In this document: positions 33,885 to 46,204 of the stretch, one piece after another
Layout: each line of letters starts with the position of its first letter
Numbering within the stretch: the stretch's first letter is position 1
Source of the DNA: Artemia franciscana
Taxonomy: Eukaryota; Arthropoda; Branchiopoda; Anostraca; Artemiidae
Reading direction: 5' to 3'
Assembly (NCBI RefSeq): GCF_032884065.1
Contig: NC_088863.1
Location: 61,635,512 to 61,699,511 of the forward strand
Length of the DNA stretch: 64,000 bases
The notes under the pieces: generated by a model
The model's input: the letters and a program-made list of their open reading frames with translations, nothing else
The model's database searches: none
What the model was told of the DNA's origin: nothing
Translations under genes and position numbers: made by a program

Positions 33885-34560
33885 TTAGTTAATATTTGAG
33901 ACAGGCTTTTTAATGTTCAGCATTGTTGAAAAGTCCAGTATTGAAGTGTCAACCTCCCCACAGTCCTTAGGACAATGGCTGAAAGTTAGGCAATTCGCTC
34001 ATTGTTTGCATATACTATATTATTGAGAAAGGTATGCATGTTTGAACTTCACTTTCCAAGAAGACGAAGGGTATTCAAGTGAGCTTTTCAGAGAATGTTG
34101 AGAGGAGTATTGAACTAAATTAAAACACATTATGTTTTTACGGATTGCCAAAAGGGTACAACACAGGAATAACCAAGCATGTTAATTTATTTCCTTGTCA
34201 ATTAAGCAAATGACAAGGGAGGTCATCAAAAATAAATATTTGCATACTATCAATACTACAATAACTACCACCACTACTACTACCAAACTACTCCACTTAC
34301 AGTATTAAGGGGAAATTTGAACTGAATCAAAAGACGTTATGTGCCTACTCATTGTCAAAATAGTATATCTCAGGGACTGATTTGGGTATCAAGTTGAAAC
34401 TTTTGGAGAAATCTTAAAGGTGATAATCGTACCACCAAAAGCCAATATGTGCATACTACTGCTAATACTGCTGTTACTGCTAAATTTAGTGCTACTACTA
34501 CTACTACTGCTTCTGTTGCAACTATTTGTAATGCTGAGATTTTTGAGATGAACATTTAAG
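33885..34560. repeat. Dispersed repeat with ACT/TAC trinucleotide tracts
   Basis: 33920-33975 (ttgttgaaaagtccagta, gtgtcaacctccccacag) matches 47328-47385 in another repeat. The stretch then alternates gttgaaacttttggagaa-type words with trinucleotide tracts at 34250-34292 (taccaccactactac) and 34465-34510 (ctactactactactact). Confidence 0.5.
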
Positions 34561-34839
34561 AAGTATGTAAACATGCAGGTTAAGATTTAAGGGTAAGTTG
34601 TAAGAGATCTGAACTAGCCAGAAGGCACTACTTTTAATACTACCACTATAGTTAATGTAACTAATGACGCTAGAGGTATTAAGATGAAATTTTTAGAGAA
34701 CTTTTAAGAGTTTCAACTAAAGGAAAACACTGTATACATGCAGACTTTCAAGAGGGCATACAAGCAATATCATAGACAGCACCACTCTATAATAGCTAGA
34801 AATATCATTAAAACTTTTAAAAGAGCTAATTCAATACAA

Positions 34840-35000
34840 AATTAAAAGTTCTGGTTCCCTTTTTATGAGTAAAGACAGATTGGAGGGCAAACAGCCCTTC
34901 TCTCAAGCTTCTTCATTTTCCAAGCGCATCCAGTTAAAATTCTGAAACAGTCATTTTGTTCACCATAGTAGAACAATATTTATGTCCTTAGGGATATTAG
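34840..35000 (-). repeat. Inverted fragment of the 285-bp G-run repeat
   Basis: Words aaagttctggttcccttttt, gggcaaacagcccttc, aagcgcatccagtt and cattttgttcacc are reverse complements of the consensus order actagaactt, gttgcc, gatgcattt and aaaatgg. Confidence 0.55.
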
Positions 35001-35084
35001 GCATGTCAATCCCCCACAATAATGTAATTGGGCCATTATGCTTTAAAGCTAAATGTTACTTTAAAATACACAAAAAGTCATTGT

Positions 35085-35965
35085 GTTTATGGTTGCCAAT
35101 ACCATGAACATACGACGAAAACAACTGGGATAATGAGAACAAAGAAAGGGAACAAAAAATGAAAAGAGAAAAAACAAATAGGTGAAAAAACGAGGATTTT
35201 ATCAGCCAGTAGCTAAATATTGAAAAACAAGCAAATATTTCGACAAGGACCTCCGCCAAGTCGTCCTCAGTGCTCAAAGAAAACAAAGAAAAAAACAAAA
35301 AAACAAAAAAAAAAAACAAAAAAAACAGCAAAATCTAACCTTTATAAGTGACCTGCACGAGAGGAAGACAGATACTGACTCAACCAACAAAAAACCAAGT
35401 TTAAATCAATGAAAGAGAAGTTACCAATTAGATTGAATAAAGAGGCTATTGAGATAAAAAAACATATAAATAGAAATTTGGCTATAAATAGAGACACGGG
35501 AGATATTTCCTTAAGCCCAATTTATAATAATTTAATATTAAAAGAATCTATGAACATTTCCGCTCAATCTAATTTAAGACAACATGTCCGCATATCTAAT
35601 GAAAACCGAAATTGTAGACAGGCGAAATCTGTTGCAAGGCAAAGGATACTTATTCAATCTAATTGGTAACTTCTCTTTCATTGATTTAAACTTGGTTTTT
35701 TGTTGGTTGAGTCAGTATCTGTCTTCCTCTCGTGCAGGTCACTTATAAAGGTTAGATTTTGCTGTTTTTTTTTGTTTTTTTTTTTGTTTTTTTTTGTTTT
35801 TTTCTTTGTTTTCTTTGAGCACTGAGGACGACTTGGCGGAGGTCCTTGTCGAAATATTTGCTTGTTTTTCAATATTTAGCTACTGGCTGATAAAATCCTC
35901 GTTTTTTCACCTATTTGTTTTTTCTCTTTTCATTTTTTGTTCCCTTTCTTTGTTCTCATATGTCA
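35085..35965. mobile_element. Inverted pair of Penelope-like element 3' tails
   Basis: 35085-35440 and 35648-35960 are long, almost identical inverted arms. Both contain gaggtccttgtcgaaatatt (one as its complement), ccagtagctaaatatt and a mixed A/T-run. The loop (35409-35669, plus) is open for 86 codons and includes NKEAIEIKKH, then NRDTGDISLSPIYNNLI, which resembles the end of GIY-YIG endonuclease domains carried by Penelope-like elements. The stop follows at 35669 and the arm is the 3' non-coding tail. Penelope elements often have partial inverted copies at their ends, which would explain the geometry. The reverse transcriptase part is absent. Confidence 0.65.
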
Positions 35966-36435
35966 TGCATAGCCAGTATGGTCTCAGAACGTATTTATTA
36001 ACTGGGATAATAAGTTGAAACTTTTTGGAATACTGCTATTTCTATTTCTACTCTTACAATTTAAATACATAAATACAGTATAAATGTATCCAGGTTGTCA
36101 AAGAGCATAGATAGAATCTCTTAGGAGTGATATCAATTTTTTTTCAGGTCAACTTCAGAAGCTATAAAGTTTAATAAAAAAAAAATGCTGTTAGTATCAA
36201 GATTAAAAATTATTGTAAAATTTCTGCAACAAACACATGGCAACCTATACTATGAATTCCTAGACAAAAAACCTGAAAAGATATAAATATTATTTTTCCA
36301 TGAAAAAGATTATATCAATAAAAAATGGAAATAAGTTAATTCTAAAACTTTTTCCACAAGATAAGTTTTTTAAAGAAAAGTAAAGAGGTCCATTAAGCCG
36401 AATGGGCTAAAATAAAGTCAAATCATCTCCCAAGC
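35966..36435. other. AT-rich spacer
   Basis: No feature recognised. Confidence 0.4.
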
Positions 36436-36439
36436 GTGA

Positions 36440-36895
36440 AATTACCACAAATCATCATCAATAAACAAATAAAACTCAAAATGAACAGAAATTACAATAA
36501 ACAGCCGAGTCAAACTCCAAACGAGCAAAAATTAGCATGACTGTGGCTGATAACCCATATGGCACCTCAAGAGCCGAACACAATTTGCGCTTTACTAAAA
36601 GCGAAATACATTTGAAATGTTTTCGCTTTTCTTACTTTCATAAATAAGAAAATATCAACACTATTAAGGAATAAATATTAGCATATTTCAGTTAAACTGA
36701 TAATCTACAGTCATTTATTGATACTTTTTGCAGTAAATCGCAAAGTGCATTCCGGTCGTAAGAATCTATGGGGGTTATCAGCCCTACTTATGTTAATTTC
36801 TGCTCGTTTTGAGTTTGACTTGGCTATTTATTTTAATTTCTGTTCGTCTTGAGTTTCTTTTAATTATTGATTGTGAATTGTGGTTGTTTATCCGC
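36440..36895. mobile_element. Fold-back element 3 (~110-bp inverted arms)
   Basis: The left arm 36440-36553 (accacaaatcatcatcaata, aaactcaaaatgaacagaaa, gagtcaaactccaaacgagc, ggctgataacc) is complemented in reverse order at 36774-36890 (ggttatcagcc, gctcgttttgagtttgactt, tttctgttcgtcttgagttt, gattgtgaattgtgg). The arms also contain an internal direct repeat of 'aaactc-aaacgarcagaaatta'. No protein. Confidence 0.75.
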
Positions 36896-37174
36896 TTGGA
36901 AGATTTTTGAACTTTATTTTTGCTCATTCTTTGCCTAATGGAGCTCTTTACTTTTTTGTGATGAGCTTGCGTTGGGAAAAATTTTTTAAAATTAATCATA
37001 AATATGAACCGTACTTATATGGAACCATTGGAGTATTCCTGCAAAACATCAAATCTACAACAAGAAATTTGTTATCCATGCTTTACAAAGCAATCCTTCT
37101 TTTAAAATATAACTTCTTTTAATATATAACTACATAAAAAACCCAAAAAATAGTCCTAGATACCACCTTCAGGA

Positions 37175-37530
37175 TATATATTAATTTTTACCTACACCCT
37201 CCCCTCGTCTCTCTCTTTGAACTATTTCTGTATTTATCCGAAGGCTCAATGAGAGTTAGGATGTTTTGTAATAAAAATGCATCTCCCTCCCTTCCTAGCT
37301 ACAAAACAATCAGAGAAGCCTATTATAGAGGCTTATAGCTCAGCCCTTAAATGTATTTTGTTTAGTTCAGACCTTAAAAGTATTTTGGCTAGTTTGGGAG
37401 GTAGGGAGTTACCTTAAGGGATGCATTTTAATGCTAAAACATCCCAATTCTCATTAAGTATTCAAATAAATACAGAATTAGTTGTAAAGGAGAGACGAGG
37501 GAAGGGTGGAAGTAAAAATTAATTTATAAT
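37175..37530. mobile_element. Fold-back element 4 (MITE-like, ~110-bp inverted arms)
   Basis: Left arm: ttaatttttacctacaccct, cgtctctc, ctgtatttat, atgagagttaggatgttttg, aatgcatc. The right arm holds the complements (gatgcattttaatgctaaaa, catcccaattctcatt, aaatacag, gagacgagggaagg, gtaaaaattaa). The span is about 345 bp. The ends lie in TTAA-rich sequence, so a target duplication cannot be fixed. Confidence 0.8.
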
Positions 37531-37534
37531 TCCG

Positions 37535-38020
37535 AGGGGCCGTATACAGAACTTTTGTTTGAAAGGTTGTTTTTTCAGACGGGGGGGGTACAAAAAAATG
37601 TAAAAACCTATCAAAAATGTGGAATTGATAAGTAATCGCTCTTGATTTCTGGAAATATTTCTGGTCTACGCTGTCACTACGAAAGTAAAGAGTAATATTT
37701 AACCCTAATATGAGTAGAATTTATTCCGTATAGAATAGGACTGGCCCTTCCTCATCCCCTCCTCCGCTTCATTTTCATAGAAACTTTAGAGGATGCTCAC
37801 TTGATCAGAAATTTAGAATTCTGGCTCTTTTTAATAAGGTGAAAGTGATCAGAGACCACCCAGTTACGATTTTTTCCCTAGAGGGTGGGAGGTGGGGTAT
37901 TTTTTGGGGAGGGGGAGTATTTCTGCACGAGGTAATTTTCCATAAAGCTATAAATCCACCTCTAATACCTTCATTTATTCTAGTACCAAAATACGGCACA
38001 GACAAAGTTAAACCCATATA
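37535..38020. repeat. G-run-rich repeat fragments
   Basis: 37575-37620 (cgggggggtacaaaaaaatg) is the inverse of 33575-33600. 37810-37960 includes gtgatcagagaccaccca and ggtggggtattttttgggga, distantly like the 285-bp family. It is poorly resolved. Confidence 0.35.
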
Positions 38021-39305
38021 AAACCCACGCGTAAAACGATCGAGCGCAACTCAACCCATGATAATTCAATGGAGGCAAAACTTAACCGATTAAAAAATTC
38101 AAAACAGTGAAATTAAAGGAATAAGAATTTAACCGAACTAAATTTCAATCCACTCAAAATTCAGCTCCAAAAACTTAAAAAACATAAAAATTCAACACGG
38201 TAAAACTCTGTCCATATAATAAGTAAAACCAAAAACTTAGACATTTTGGAGCTTAGCCTTATTGTCTCCCCCTCTCCCCTACTTCCCTGAGTTATGTGGC
38301 TGTCTTGGGTATACTGTGATCTGTTCATCTTCGGCTATTCTAAACAAAGAAAAATCACTGGGATACAAGTTTCAGGTCGAAAAGGGTAATACTGGTAAGA
38401 TTTAAATATCCATCTTTTATTTTATGTTTCATTCACCTTTCTTTTTTAGATCATCTACAAATAAAAACAAAAACATTTGTTTAAAGTCAAATACGAGCAT
38501 TTTGTCAATACGCTGGAATATTCTAAGAGGAAGTATCGATCGAAAGAGGGAGGCTTCTCCAATGACAAACCTATGAATGAAAAGGGGAGTTGGAGGGGGC
38601 AGTCTAAGCTACAGGTGCTCGGCAATCGGATGACGCAAATTTACCTACTTTCTCTTTCTGAAAATCAGAAAGACTTGTATATTTCCTGAATGGATGGCTT
38701 AAAGAATTGACCATTCAAAAGTAGTAGTTTTATCATTTTGTTTAATTTAAAGTATGTACACACATGGTCCCAGAAAGAAACTATTGTTCGTGATCTCTCA
38801 AGTTTTTGTTTTTTTTGCAAAATGGCCACTTTTTGAAAAAAAAAACAATTTAAGTTAATTAAGACTAAAAATAGCCAAATATTCATTTAAAGCAGCCCAG
38901 GAATATACGTATAATTTTTTTTTGGGGGGGGGGAGGGCAATATCAATCGGACAAAAATATGGTAACTTGAGGAAAATTGTTAAGTTTTTTAATGGGACCA
39001 GGCTGTTTTCCCCTTATCCCTACACACTTACATTTGCAGACCAACAACTGTTTTGCCTATTAGCACTAAGATTTTATACGCCTGAAAGCTAAAGACTCGT
39101 TGTCTCGACTCGAGTCAACATAAAAAAAGACAATGTCAACAAGACAAACTCTGATATTTTCTAAGTGGATGATTGAGATGATACAGCATTTAAATACCAA
39201 AATAGAAGAAATCGTTACGATCCTAACATCTGTATTGTTTTTAATACATTTGTTTTACTAGTTATATCTGTGGAGGAATAGATAGAATAGATATTTGACT
39301 ATCTT
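38021..39305. other. Spacer, no recognised gene
   Basis: A 70-codon plus frame (38477-38689) is basic and unrecognised. A G-run lies at 38923-38935. Nothing else is supported. Confidence 0.4.
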
Positions 39306-39309
39306 ACAC

Positions 39310-39570
39310 GTACAGATGGGTGGCTTGGCCATGTCCTGAGAAGACCCAAGACCGCATCATTAAGTAAGTGCTTCTAGCTGCTCCTTTGCCAGATTAGCGC
39401 ATTCATCCTGGCGGTCAATCAAAGAATCTGTGAGCAACTGTGAAGAAAGATGGATAACATTGGTAGATTCTGAAAGTCCAGCAGAAATTGGGAGGGCTGC
39501 TAGTTCCGGTTTGCTGAAGAGCTGGCACAAAGTCGCGACAAATGTGGAATAAATCTTGAACTGACGTGCC
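39310..39570 (+). mobile_element. LINE 3' coding tail relic
   Basis: The frame reads RWLGHVLRRPKTAS and, after lesions, AEELAQSRDKCGINLE. 'WLGHVLR' followed by '..A.DR..W' is the conserved end of endonuclease/reverse transcriptase LINE proteins. It is severely 5'-truncated. Confidence 0.6.
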
Positions 39571-39969
39571 TTAGGTAATTAATATAATTACATGTATAAT
39601 GATCAGTCTTATTTTCTTGGCTTGTTCCAAGGCTGTTCAAGACACATATAATTTTCAGTAATTCGCCAATGACGCAGCAGGCTTGGACTTTTACTGAAAG
39701 GGTAGCAGTCAAACTCTAGTTTTTAGCAATTTTTGTTAGTTTTAAGCTTCATTTGCATATCCAAGTTAAGTTTTGATCGTGTTAAAATTTATTTCGGCAT
39801 TTATATTAGCACCTGTAGTACGATTGTTTGATACGATTGTTTATTTAGTTCTTTACTTTTCTTAAAAAAACTTTTTTCAGAAAGCATTTTTTTTATTAAT
39901 TTCTGATCGTTCCTAATTGCCAAAGTTTAATGTTTTTCAACATTCCCGTTTCAAAATAATTTTTTTCTT

Positions 39970-40160
39970 CAACATCAAAGTTTCATCGAAGCATCAAAAC
40001 TAGTATCGAGTAATAATATCAAAGTAACAAAGTATCAAAGTAAACAATGTATCAAAAGAAACAAATTATCAAAGTAGTAATAAGCAACTTGCATAACTTA
40101 AAGCTGTTGGTCTGTAAATCCGTAAATCAAAGTATTAAAAGTAACAATAAACAGCTTGAA
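39970..40160. repeat. Short degenerate tandem motif (atcaaagta-a)
   Basis: The motifs atcaaagtaacaaagt, atcaaagtaa, atcaaaagaaac and atcaaagtag recur at spacings of about 15-20 bp. Confidence 0.5.
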
Positions 40161-40164
40161 TAAC

Positions 40165-41145
40165 TTTCAGCCCTTACACTGGGGGATAGGAGAGTTCAAC
40201 CGTGGAACCCTAGTTATTTAGTCTTTGGACTATTTTGAACAAAATGGTTATCTCTGGATGCATTTGAAGAAGAAAGGTGTGGGTGATTAGGGGGGGGGGG
40301 GGTTAGTTGCTCCTTGATCATTTTTGACTCTTAAAAACAGAACTAGAACTTTCAATTTCCAATTGAATAAGCCCCCTCCAAAGTTAATACGACCACCCGT
40401 TCACAGAGACTTTATATAGCGAAATGGATAACTTGCATAACTTCTAGCCCTTGCTCAAAAAGCTGGGGAGGTTATCAGAACTGGAATCATAGTTATTTCA
40501 TACGGTGAGTGGAGTGGAGGGGTGTAGTTGTACTACAATCACTTTTGACTCTTTAAAATGGTTTTAGTACTTCCAATTTCCAATGGAATGAGTCACCTCT
40601 AAAATTTATGCGACCGCCCCTCCGATAAAATTCTTATGTACCTCGGGGCCTACTTACATGACTTACCCCTGGCTTCTAGGTTTTTTTTTTAACCCTAACG
40701 ACATTGCTATATTAAAATTTCTCAAATCTGAAAATTTCGAACGGGGAAAAATGGGTGTTGGGTTGGGGCTAGTTGTCTCCCATTAGTTTTGACTCTTAAA
40801 AAGGAAACTACAGCTTTCAAGTGCCAGACAATTAAGCCTCCTCCAAAGCTTATGCAGCCACCCCTTCCATGAGACGTTATATACCCCCGGAGCATAGCAT
40901 ACAACACTTGCCCTTGGGCTTTGAGAGGTTGAGTCAAAACTCAGAGTTTATGTTTTCTGATCTTTGGACTGTTTTGAAAAAAAATTAATATCTAAAATTT
41001 TGGATCTGATACATTTGAGGGAAAGAGACCATGTGAGGGCTAGTTACTTTCCAATTGCTTTTGACTCTTAAAAAAGTACTAGAACTTCCTATTTCAAATC
41101 GAACGAGCCTCTTCTGAAGTTTATACAGCCGTTCCAATCACCTGG
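40165..41145 (+). repeat. Tandem array of the 285-bp G-run repeat, about 3-4 units
   Basis: Recurrent words, unit by unit, are tttggactattttgaacaaa, tgcatttgaa, a G-run followed by ttagttgc, ttttgactcttaaaaa, agaactttcaatttccaa, acgaccacccgttc and cttatat. G-run length varies (12 or more at 40291). The same family is at 48660-51125. Confidence 0.8.
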
Positions 41146-41384
41146 GCGTGAGTGTGACTGCAAATCTGTGTGAGTGAGTCACAAGACCTTTCTGAACAGC
41201 ACTGGGGAGCAGCTTCAAAATTTCAACTACAAGCTCTAAAAAGTTATGTATTTAGGACCTATAAGAAAACACAGCAAAATACACTTTTAATTTTTTCGGT
41301 ATAACGCTCATAAGCTTTTCGAGAAATATTTAAAACTAAAAAAACCAGCCTTATCAGGTCAAGCCTCCCGGATACCTCCCGTTT

Positions 41385-42125
41385 TTAGTTTTATTCAGAA
41401 ATATGTAGTAAGTTATGGGTGAATTGATCAGAAACTTCGAAGCAATCCGTAGTAATAAGCACACTTCCTTATCGCTTCAATGCAGCACAATGCTACCGGT
41501 GGTTAACTCATCCACGCACCATCCTCATTTATTTCTACCCGTTCAGAGCTTCGCGCCTCTGTTTTTTCCTTAGTTTTAACCTGTTCCCACCCATTTGACA
41601 ACCTCTGTTTGAAACATGAAACAAATCTTCTTCGTTCTTTTGAAGTGAAAAGGCGACTGATTTTGTGTCATGACTGGGACACTTATTCTATATGTTCAGG
41701 AGCAATATTAGCAAAAGGCAGAGGAATAAGACGACTATTATTTTTTTTCTTGCGAGGAAAGGGACAAATTTTTGCTGATTTTTACAAATTAGTATAAACT
41801 ATGTTTTTCTTTGTTTCTTAGGTCCGTAGGGCTCTTTTGCCAGTTATTTGATACTGATAATTAAAACTTATGCATAAACCTTCCTTTTTAGTTTTATTTT
41901 GAAATATCTAGTACGTAGAGGGTGAAATGATTCGAGCCTTTAAGGCTACCCATAGAAACAAGCATACACCCTCATTATCTCATTGCAGCACCAAGCAACG
42001 GGAGGTCAACACATCCCTGCACAATCCTCCTTCACCTCAATCTCTTCAAAGCTTCACGCTTCTCTTTTGACCTTACTTTTGACCAATCTCTTTAAATGTC
42101 TTTCAATCTTCAATCCCTTCAATAC
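41385..42125. repeat. Two-copy tandem repeat, period about 495 bp
   Basis: 41390-41600 and 41887-42100 share, in order, gttttattcagaaatat/gttttattttgaaatat, gggtgaa, aataagcacac/aacaagcatac, gcagcac, ggttaactcatcc/ggtcaacacatcc, caccatcctc/cacaatcctc, and agcttcgcgcctct/agcttcacgcttct. Confidence 0.7.
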
Positions 42126-42229
42126 TGTCTCGGAGCTCCTCCTAGAAAAATCAATCTTCCTTCCCTTTCAAACGGTTAAAATTTATTTATACTTTGTTAT
42201 ATATCATTTCTGAACAACTTATAACAGCT

Positions 42230-43000
42230 TAACCCACTCTCCAAATATTCTGCCTATCTTCCCTTAACACTTTTATTTACATTAACTATAAGCCTATTCA
42301 TATCTTTAACTGGAACAAGTCCAGTTTGATTGTTACATCAAAGTTCTTCAATATGCTAACGTATTATGTTACTGTTATGCCGGTTGACACCATCTTCCAG
42401 ATCCTTGGCAATTTTGCCCACTGCCTCTATTCCAAACCTTTTTAATTCATAATTGAGCTTTTTCTTTACTTTCTTTTTTGCTCTAATCGTCGTAAAATGT
42501 GTCACTCAGAAACCTTTTGTTTGAACCTAGTCTCTCTTCTAGTAAAATTCTAAGAGGCTAATGTTCTTAGCTACGTCTCTAACTTCCAAAGATTGCTTCA
42601 TGTAAACCATTTTCCTGAAATTTATCCATTTTCAACTCAAAAGTAGGGTGACTACCCAGAAAGTAGCTACCCTTAATAAATTGTGGTCTGAGTTTTTTCG
42701 TTACTAGGGTACAGTAAACGCTGAAATAATGATCAGTAATGGTATTCCTTCATATCTTAATGTTTGTATCGACGATTTCATCACATACACCACCATGTGG
42801 GTGCTGTGTTAGCTTTTTAGCCATTATATTTCCAGTTACAATTGATATTAACAACAGCCTATTGCTGCTACAACTTCTACAACTTTGCAGTATTCTATTA
42901 CCGTTGCTATTTAACCGTTGAAAATATCTCATAAAGTCCTCATCGTTATGCAGCAAGAAGACTACTAAATGGATGCCGGTTATATCTGCTTTAACCATTA
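42230..43000 (-). mobile_element. LINE family B fragment: endonuclease end plus linker
   Basis: The minus frame 42998-42750 reads LLLISIVTGNIMAKKLTQHP and GGVCDEIVDTNI. This aligns with the 'LVITN..GHKMAHK.TWYS.DG..ANLIDYV' block of the family B endonuclease (compare 11415-11510). Downstream pieces near 42430 read NYELKRFGIEAV and KIAKDLEDGVNRHNS, matching the linker at 11950-12030. It is heavily broken. Confidence 0.65.
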
Positions 43001-43089
43001 AGTCTAATCAATATAGTTAGGTATTAAAACGTTCCTCCAACAATTTTAACTTATTTTGGGTTTAAACAATTGGAACTTTTACAATCTCC

Positions 43090-45841
43090 ATACTAGAGGT
43101 CCCGGCTTTGATTTACTTAACTTAAGTCCCATCTGGCCTTGGTGGTCGTCTCGGGGCCTCTCTCCTCACGAGCGAATGTATTTATCACCTATACTGCTGC
43201 AGCAGCTCTCTGTTTTGTGTCATTCAGAGAAGAGCATGGAGGTTGCAGTCATAGAAGTTTTCCTTCCAGCACTTCAGAGATTGACCAGCGCCTGATGCTC
43301 AGGGATGATGTTCAAGTTCAAGTTCCTTTTATTATCAATATACATCCATTTATAAAAAAAAATATCCCAAAGGGCTCAATGGCCCAATATGAGTGGTTAA
43401 TGCTTTTATTCTGTCCGGTAGTATGTTGGTCAACACTTTGGTAGGTTGACTTGTCAGGCTGATTGGACAGGACTTGTCCCCTTTGGACCCTTTCTTATGC
43501 AGAAGAATTATGGTAGTGGAACACCAAGTTTTCGGGAAATAGGTTTTGTGCCAGGCAGCTGTGGCAATTCTGTGGTAAAGGTCTGTTACAACTTCTGAGT
43601 CGACTTTAAGGAGTTCTGATTGCAATCCATCTTTTCCAGGCGATTTATTTGATTTGATTGACTTCTGCGCAGCTTCAACCTTACTTCTAAGAGGTGGTTG
43701 GCTTGGTTCCAATGGGAGGATAATTAAATTCCTAAGAACGACAGGGTTAGGATTGATCGGGAGGTTTAACTTTTCATGAAAATATTGTTTGCATCTCTCT
43801 CTTTTTCCTGTTGCGTCGTTGATGGGAGTCCCGTCATTATACAGGAATACATTTGTTAGTGTAGTTTTGCACCTCGATAGCTCACCTATTCCTTTGTAAA
43901 TGGCATGGGTGCTGCCTTTTCGGAAGTCGAGTTCGCATTGGACACATTTGTTATGAATCTACACAGTTAAAGCGCGTTAGATCTTCTTTTCCGTTAGTCG
44001 CTTAAGATACTTATAAATGTCTCTGATTTCTGGGTCTTGCCTATTAGCGACAACACGCTTGTCTTTACACAGTTGAATGATCTCATCGGTGATTCATGGC
44101 TTTTCAGAACCGTTAGCTCTTCCAAGGACTGTCTTGGCTGTCTGTCTAAAGATCTCGGATCTCTTTTTGGCTAGGGCGTCTAAATCTCTTTCCTCTGTGT
44201 TCATTGAAGAATTCTCCAAGAGGGTTTTGAGAGCCAAATCAAGATTCATCCGGTAGCGGTTGCGAGTTGACTCGTCTTTCAGAATCTCAGTACGAAATCT
44301 CTGGACTTTTTTCTGGAGTTTTGTTGCCAACTTCAGACGAAGGCGGATAAATGCCGTTACCAGTGTGTGATCGCAGTCAAAGTCTCCTCTTACAAGAGCG
44401 ACTGTGTCTAGCATGCTGGTTTTTCAGCGTTTCGGGACGAGCATATGATCGATTCAGTTTTTTGGTGGTTCCATCAGGTGATCTCCGCGTGACTTTTCGT
44501 CACTCTCTGCGTTTAAAAAGAGTGTTGGCCACCACCAGCTTGTTGTCCCGGCTGTATTCTGGAAGACACTCTTCTCTTCTGATTCTAGTACCATTTCAAA
44601 ATTTTCCCATGACGTCCCCATTACCGTCGGAATTCGAGCCTATAACTGCATTAAAGTCTCCAATAATGAGAATTTTGTCTTCTTTTGGAATAGAGTCTGT
44701 GAGACTCTGGAGTTGGCTGCAAAATTCCTCTGAGTCTTCATCGCTACGAGAAGAATCCGGCACGTAAGCCTGGATGATGCTCAGGTTTGCAGTCGAGCCT
44801 TTGAGCCGGATGGCAATGATACGTTCGGAGACTGGAGTTGTAGGAATAAGTGATTTCCTTGCTTTCTTCGAAAGAATAAATCCTACTCCCTGGCGATGAA
44901 TTTCATTGTTACGACCTTAGAAAAGTACAGTTGAGTCCCCAATCCTTTCAATACTGGTTACTAGAAGATGGGTTTCTGACAGACCAATGATGTCTTATTT
45001 ATACCTGTTGATTTATCTTAGAAGTTATATCCCCCTTTCCTCTCTTTGCCAGGGTCCTTACATTTAGAGTTCCTATTGCCAATGTTGTCTATGGGGTAAA
45101 AAGGGGCAGAAAGGGGTCTGATTCAGGATTTGCTACGTCAGAAATTGTAGTTACATCCTAGTCAGTTGTCAGGCCGTCAGTAATATTTCCAGAGGAGCCG
45201 ATCGTCACATCGTTGGCTTCCCTGAACGCAGCATCTGGTTTGTTGGCTGTCCCGGATAGGGTAGGTGATTTGTCGGCTACCCCGAAATCGGTAGATGGTA
45301 TCGCATGGTCGTTGGACAAAACCCCGGACGTAGTAGCATTGGTTCTTATAAGTTTTCTTGTCTTCATCATATATAATTTGAGAGCAATATCTAAGAAGAA
45401 AGGATGCTCAGCTAGATATTGATACAGCGGCAAGCTGCTCCTCTCTGTCTCTAGCAGGGGCAGTTGACTCGTGTACGAGTTCATATTCCCTTTAAAGTTG
45501 TTCTCCTATAAAGAATCCTTCCATTTGGCGTCCTGCATGGCCAATAAAATTTTCTCATTGATGAGAGGAGGTTTGGCATCTGCCGGTACATGTCCAGATG
45601 ACGGTGGGCTCTGTGCATCACCATCTCAGGGCCTCATTCCTCCTTTGCATAAATTTATATCCTGCGTGCGTGGGTCCCTCAGTTTCATTTTATGGACCCC
45701 CGAGGGCTGGATCCTCGCTGGGTCCCTGGTCCACACCTGCTTTATTTTATTTTCGGAGGAATCCTTTATATCTAAAGGCCTAGGCCTAGTGCCTGAGGGA
45801 TGGCTTCTTATTAGGAGCTCTTCATAAATTCTTATGAACAT
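43090..45841 (-). mobile_element. LINE family C: N-terminal region, endonuclease and reverse transcriptase relic
   Basis: On the minus strand, in order, are an N-terminal region (45841-45158, two to three stops), the endonuclease start LAIGTLNVRTLAKRGKG (near 45070), decayed endonuclease in mixed frames, and a linker (44414-44094; FDCDHTLVTAFIRLRLK, QKKVQRFRTEIL). The reverse transcriptase beginning (43712-43350) reads NKSPGKDGLQSELL, FPKTWCSTTIILLHKKGSK and ISLTSQPTKVL. The coding part ends abruptly near 43350, followed by about 260 bp with a LINE-like tail (aaaggaacttgaacttgaac). The palm with YADD is missing. Confidence 0.8.
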
Positions 45842-46204
45842 TATATCTGAATCTATTAATGTACAAACTTACCAACAATTTATTTATATTTTTTTTTAAT
45901 TGCTTAAAAATTGATTCTTCTGCAAAAATTTTACTTTTTAAGTGTATCACCACCCTTACAATACATAATATCTTGCGTATTCATGAAATCTTTAGTATAT
46001 ACTGAAACGTATTTCAAAAGTCTTAGTAGTATATTATATAGCGAATAAATGATATTTAAAAAAATTAATTAAGGAGGTTGGTTAAAATATAAAATTCAAA
46101 ATATAAAGGACAAGCTTTTTTGTTTTGCCAATATTATTGTCAGTTTTGTTTTGTTTTTCCAGCGAAAATGCGCCAAAAAGGAGTATTTTTTATAGACATA
46201 CGAA
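45842..46204. other. AT-rich spacer
   Basis: Nothing recognised. Confidence 0.4.

Noticed and set aside
35056-35331. 91-codon minus frame and its twin at 35794-36018
   Set aside because: Both are the 3' non-coding tail of the Penelope-like element read in inverted arms. The content is F/L/S low-complexity.
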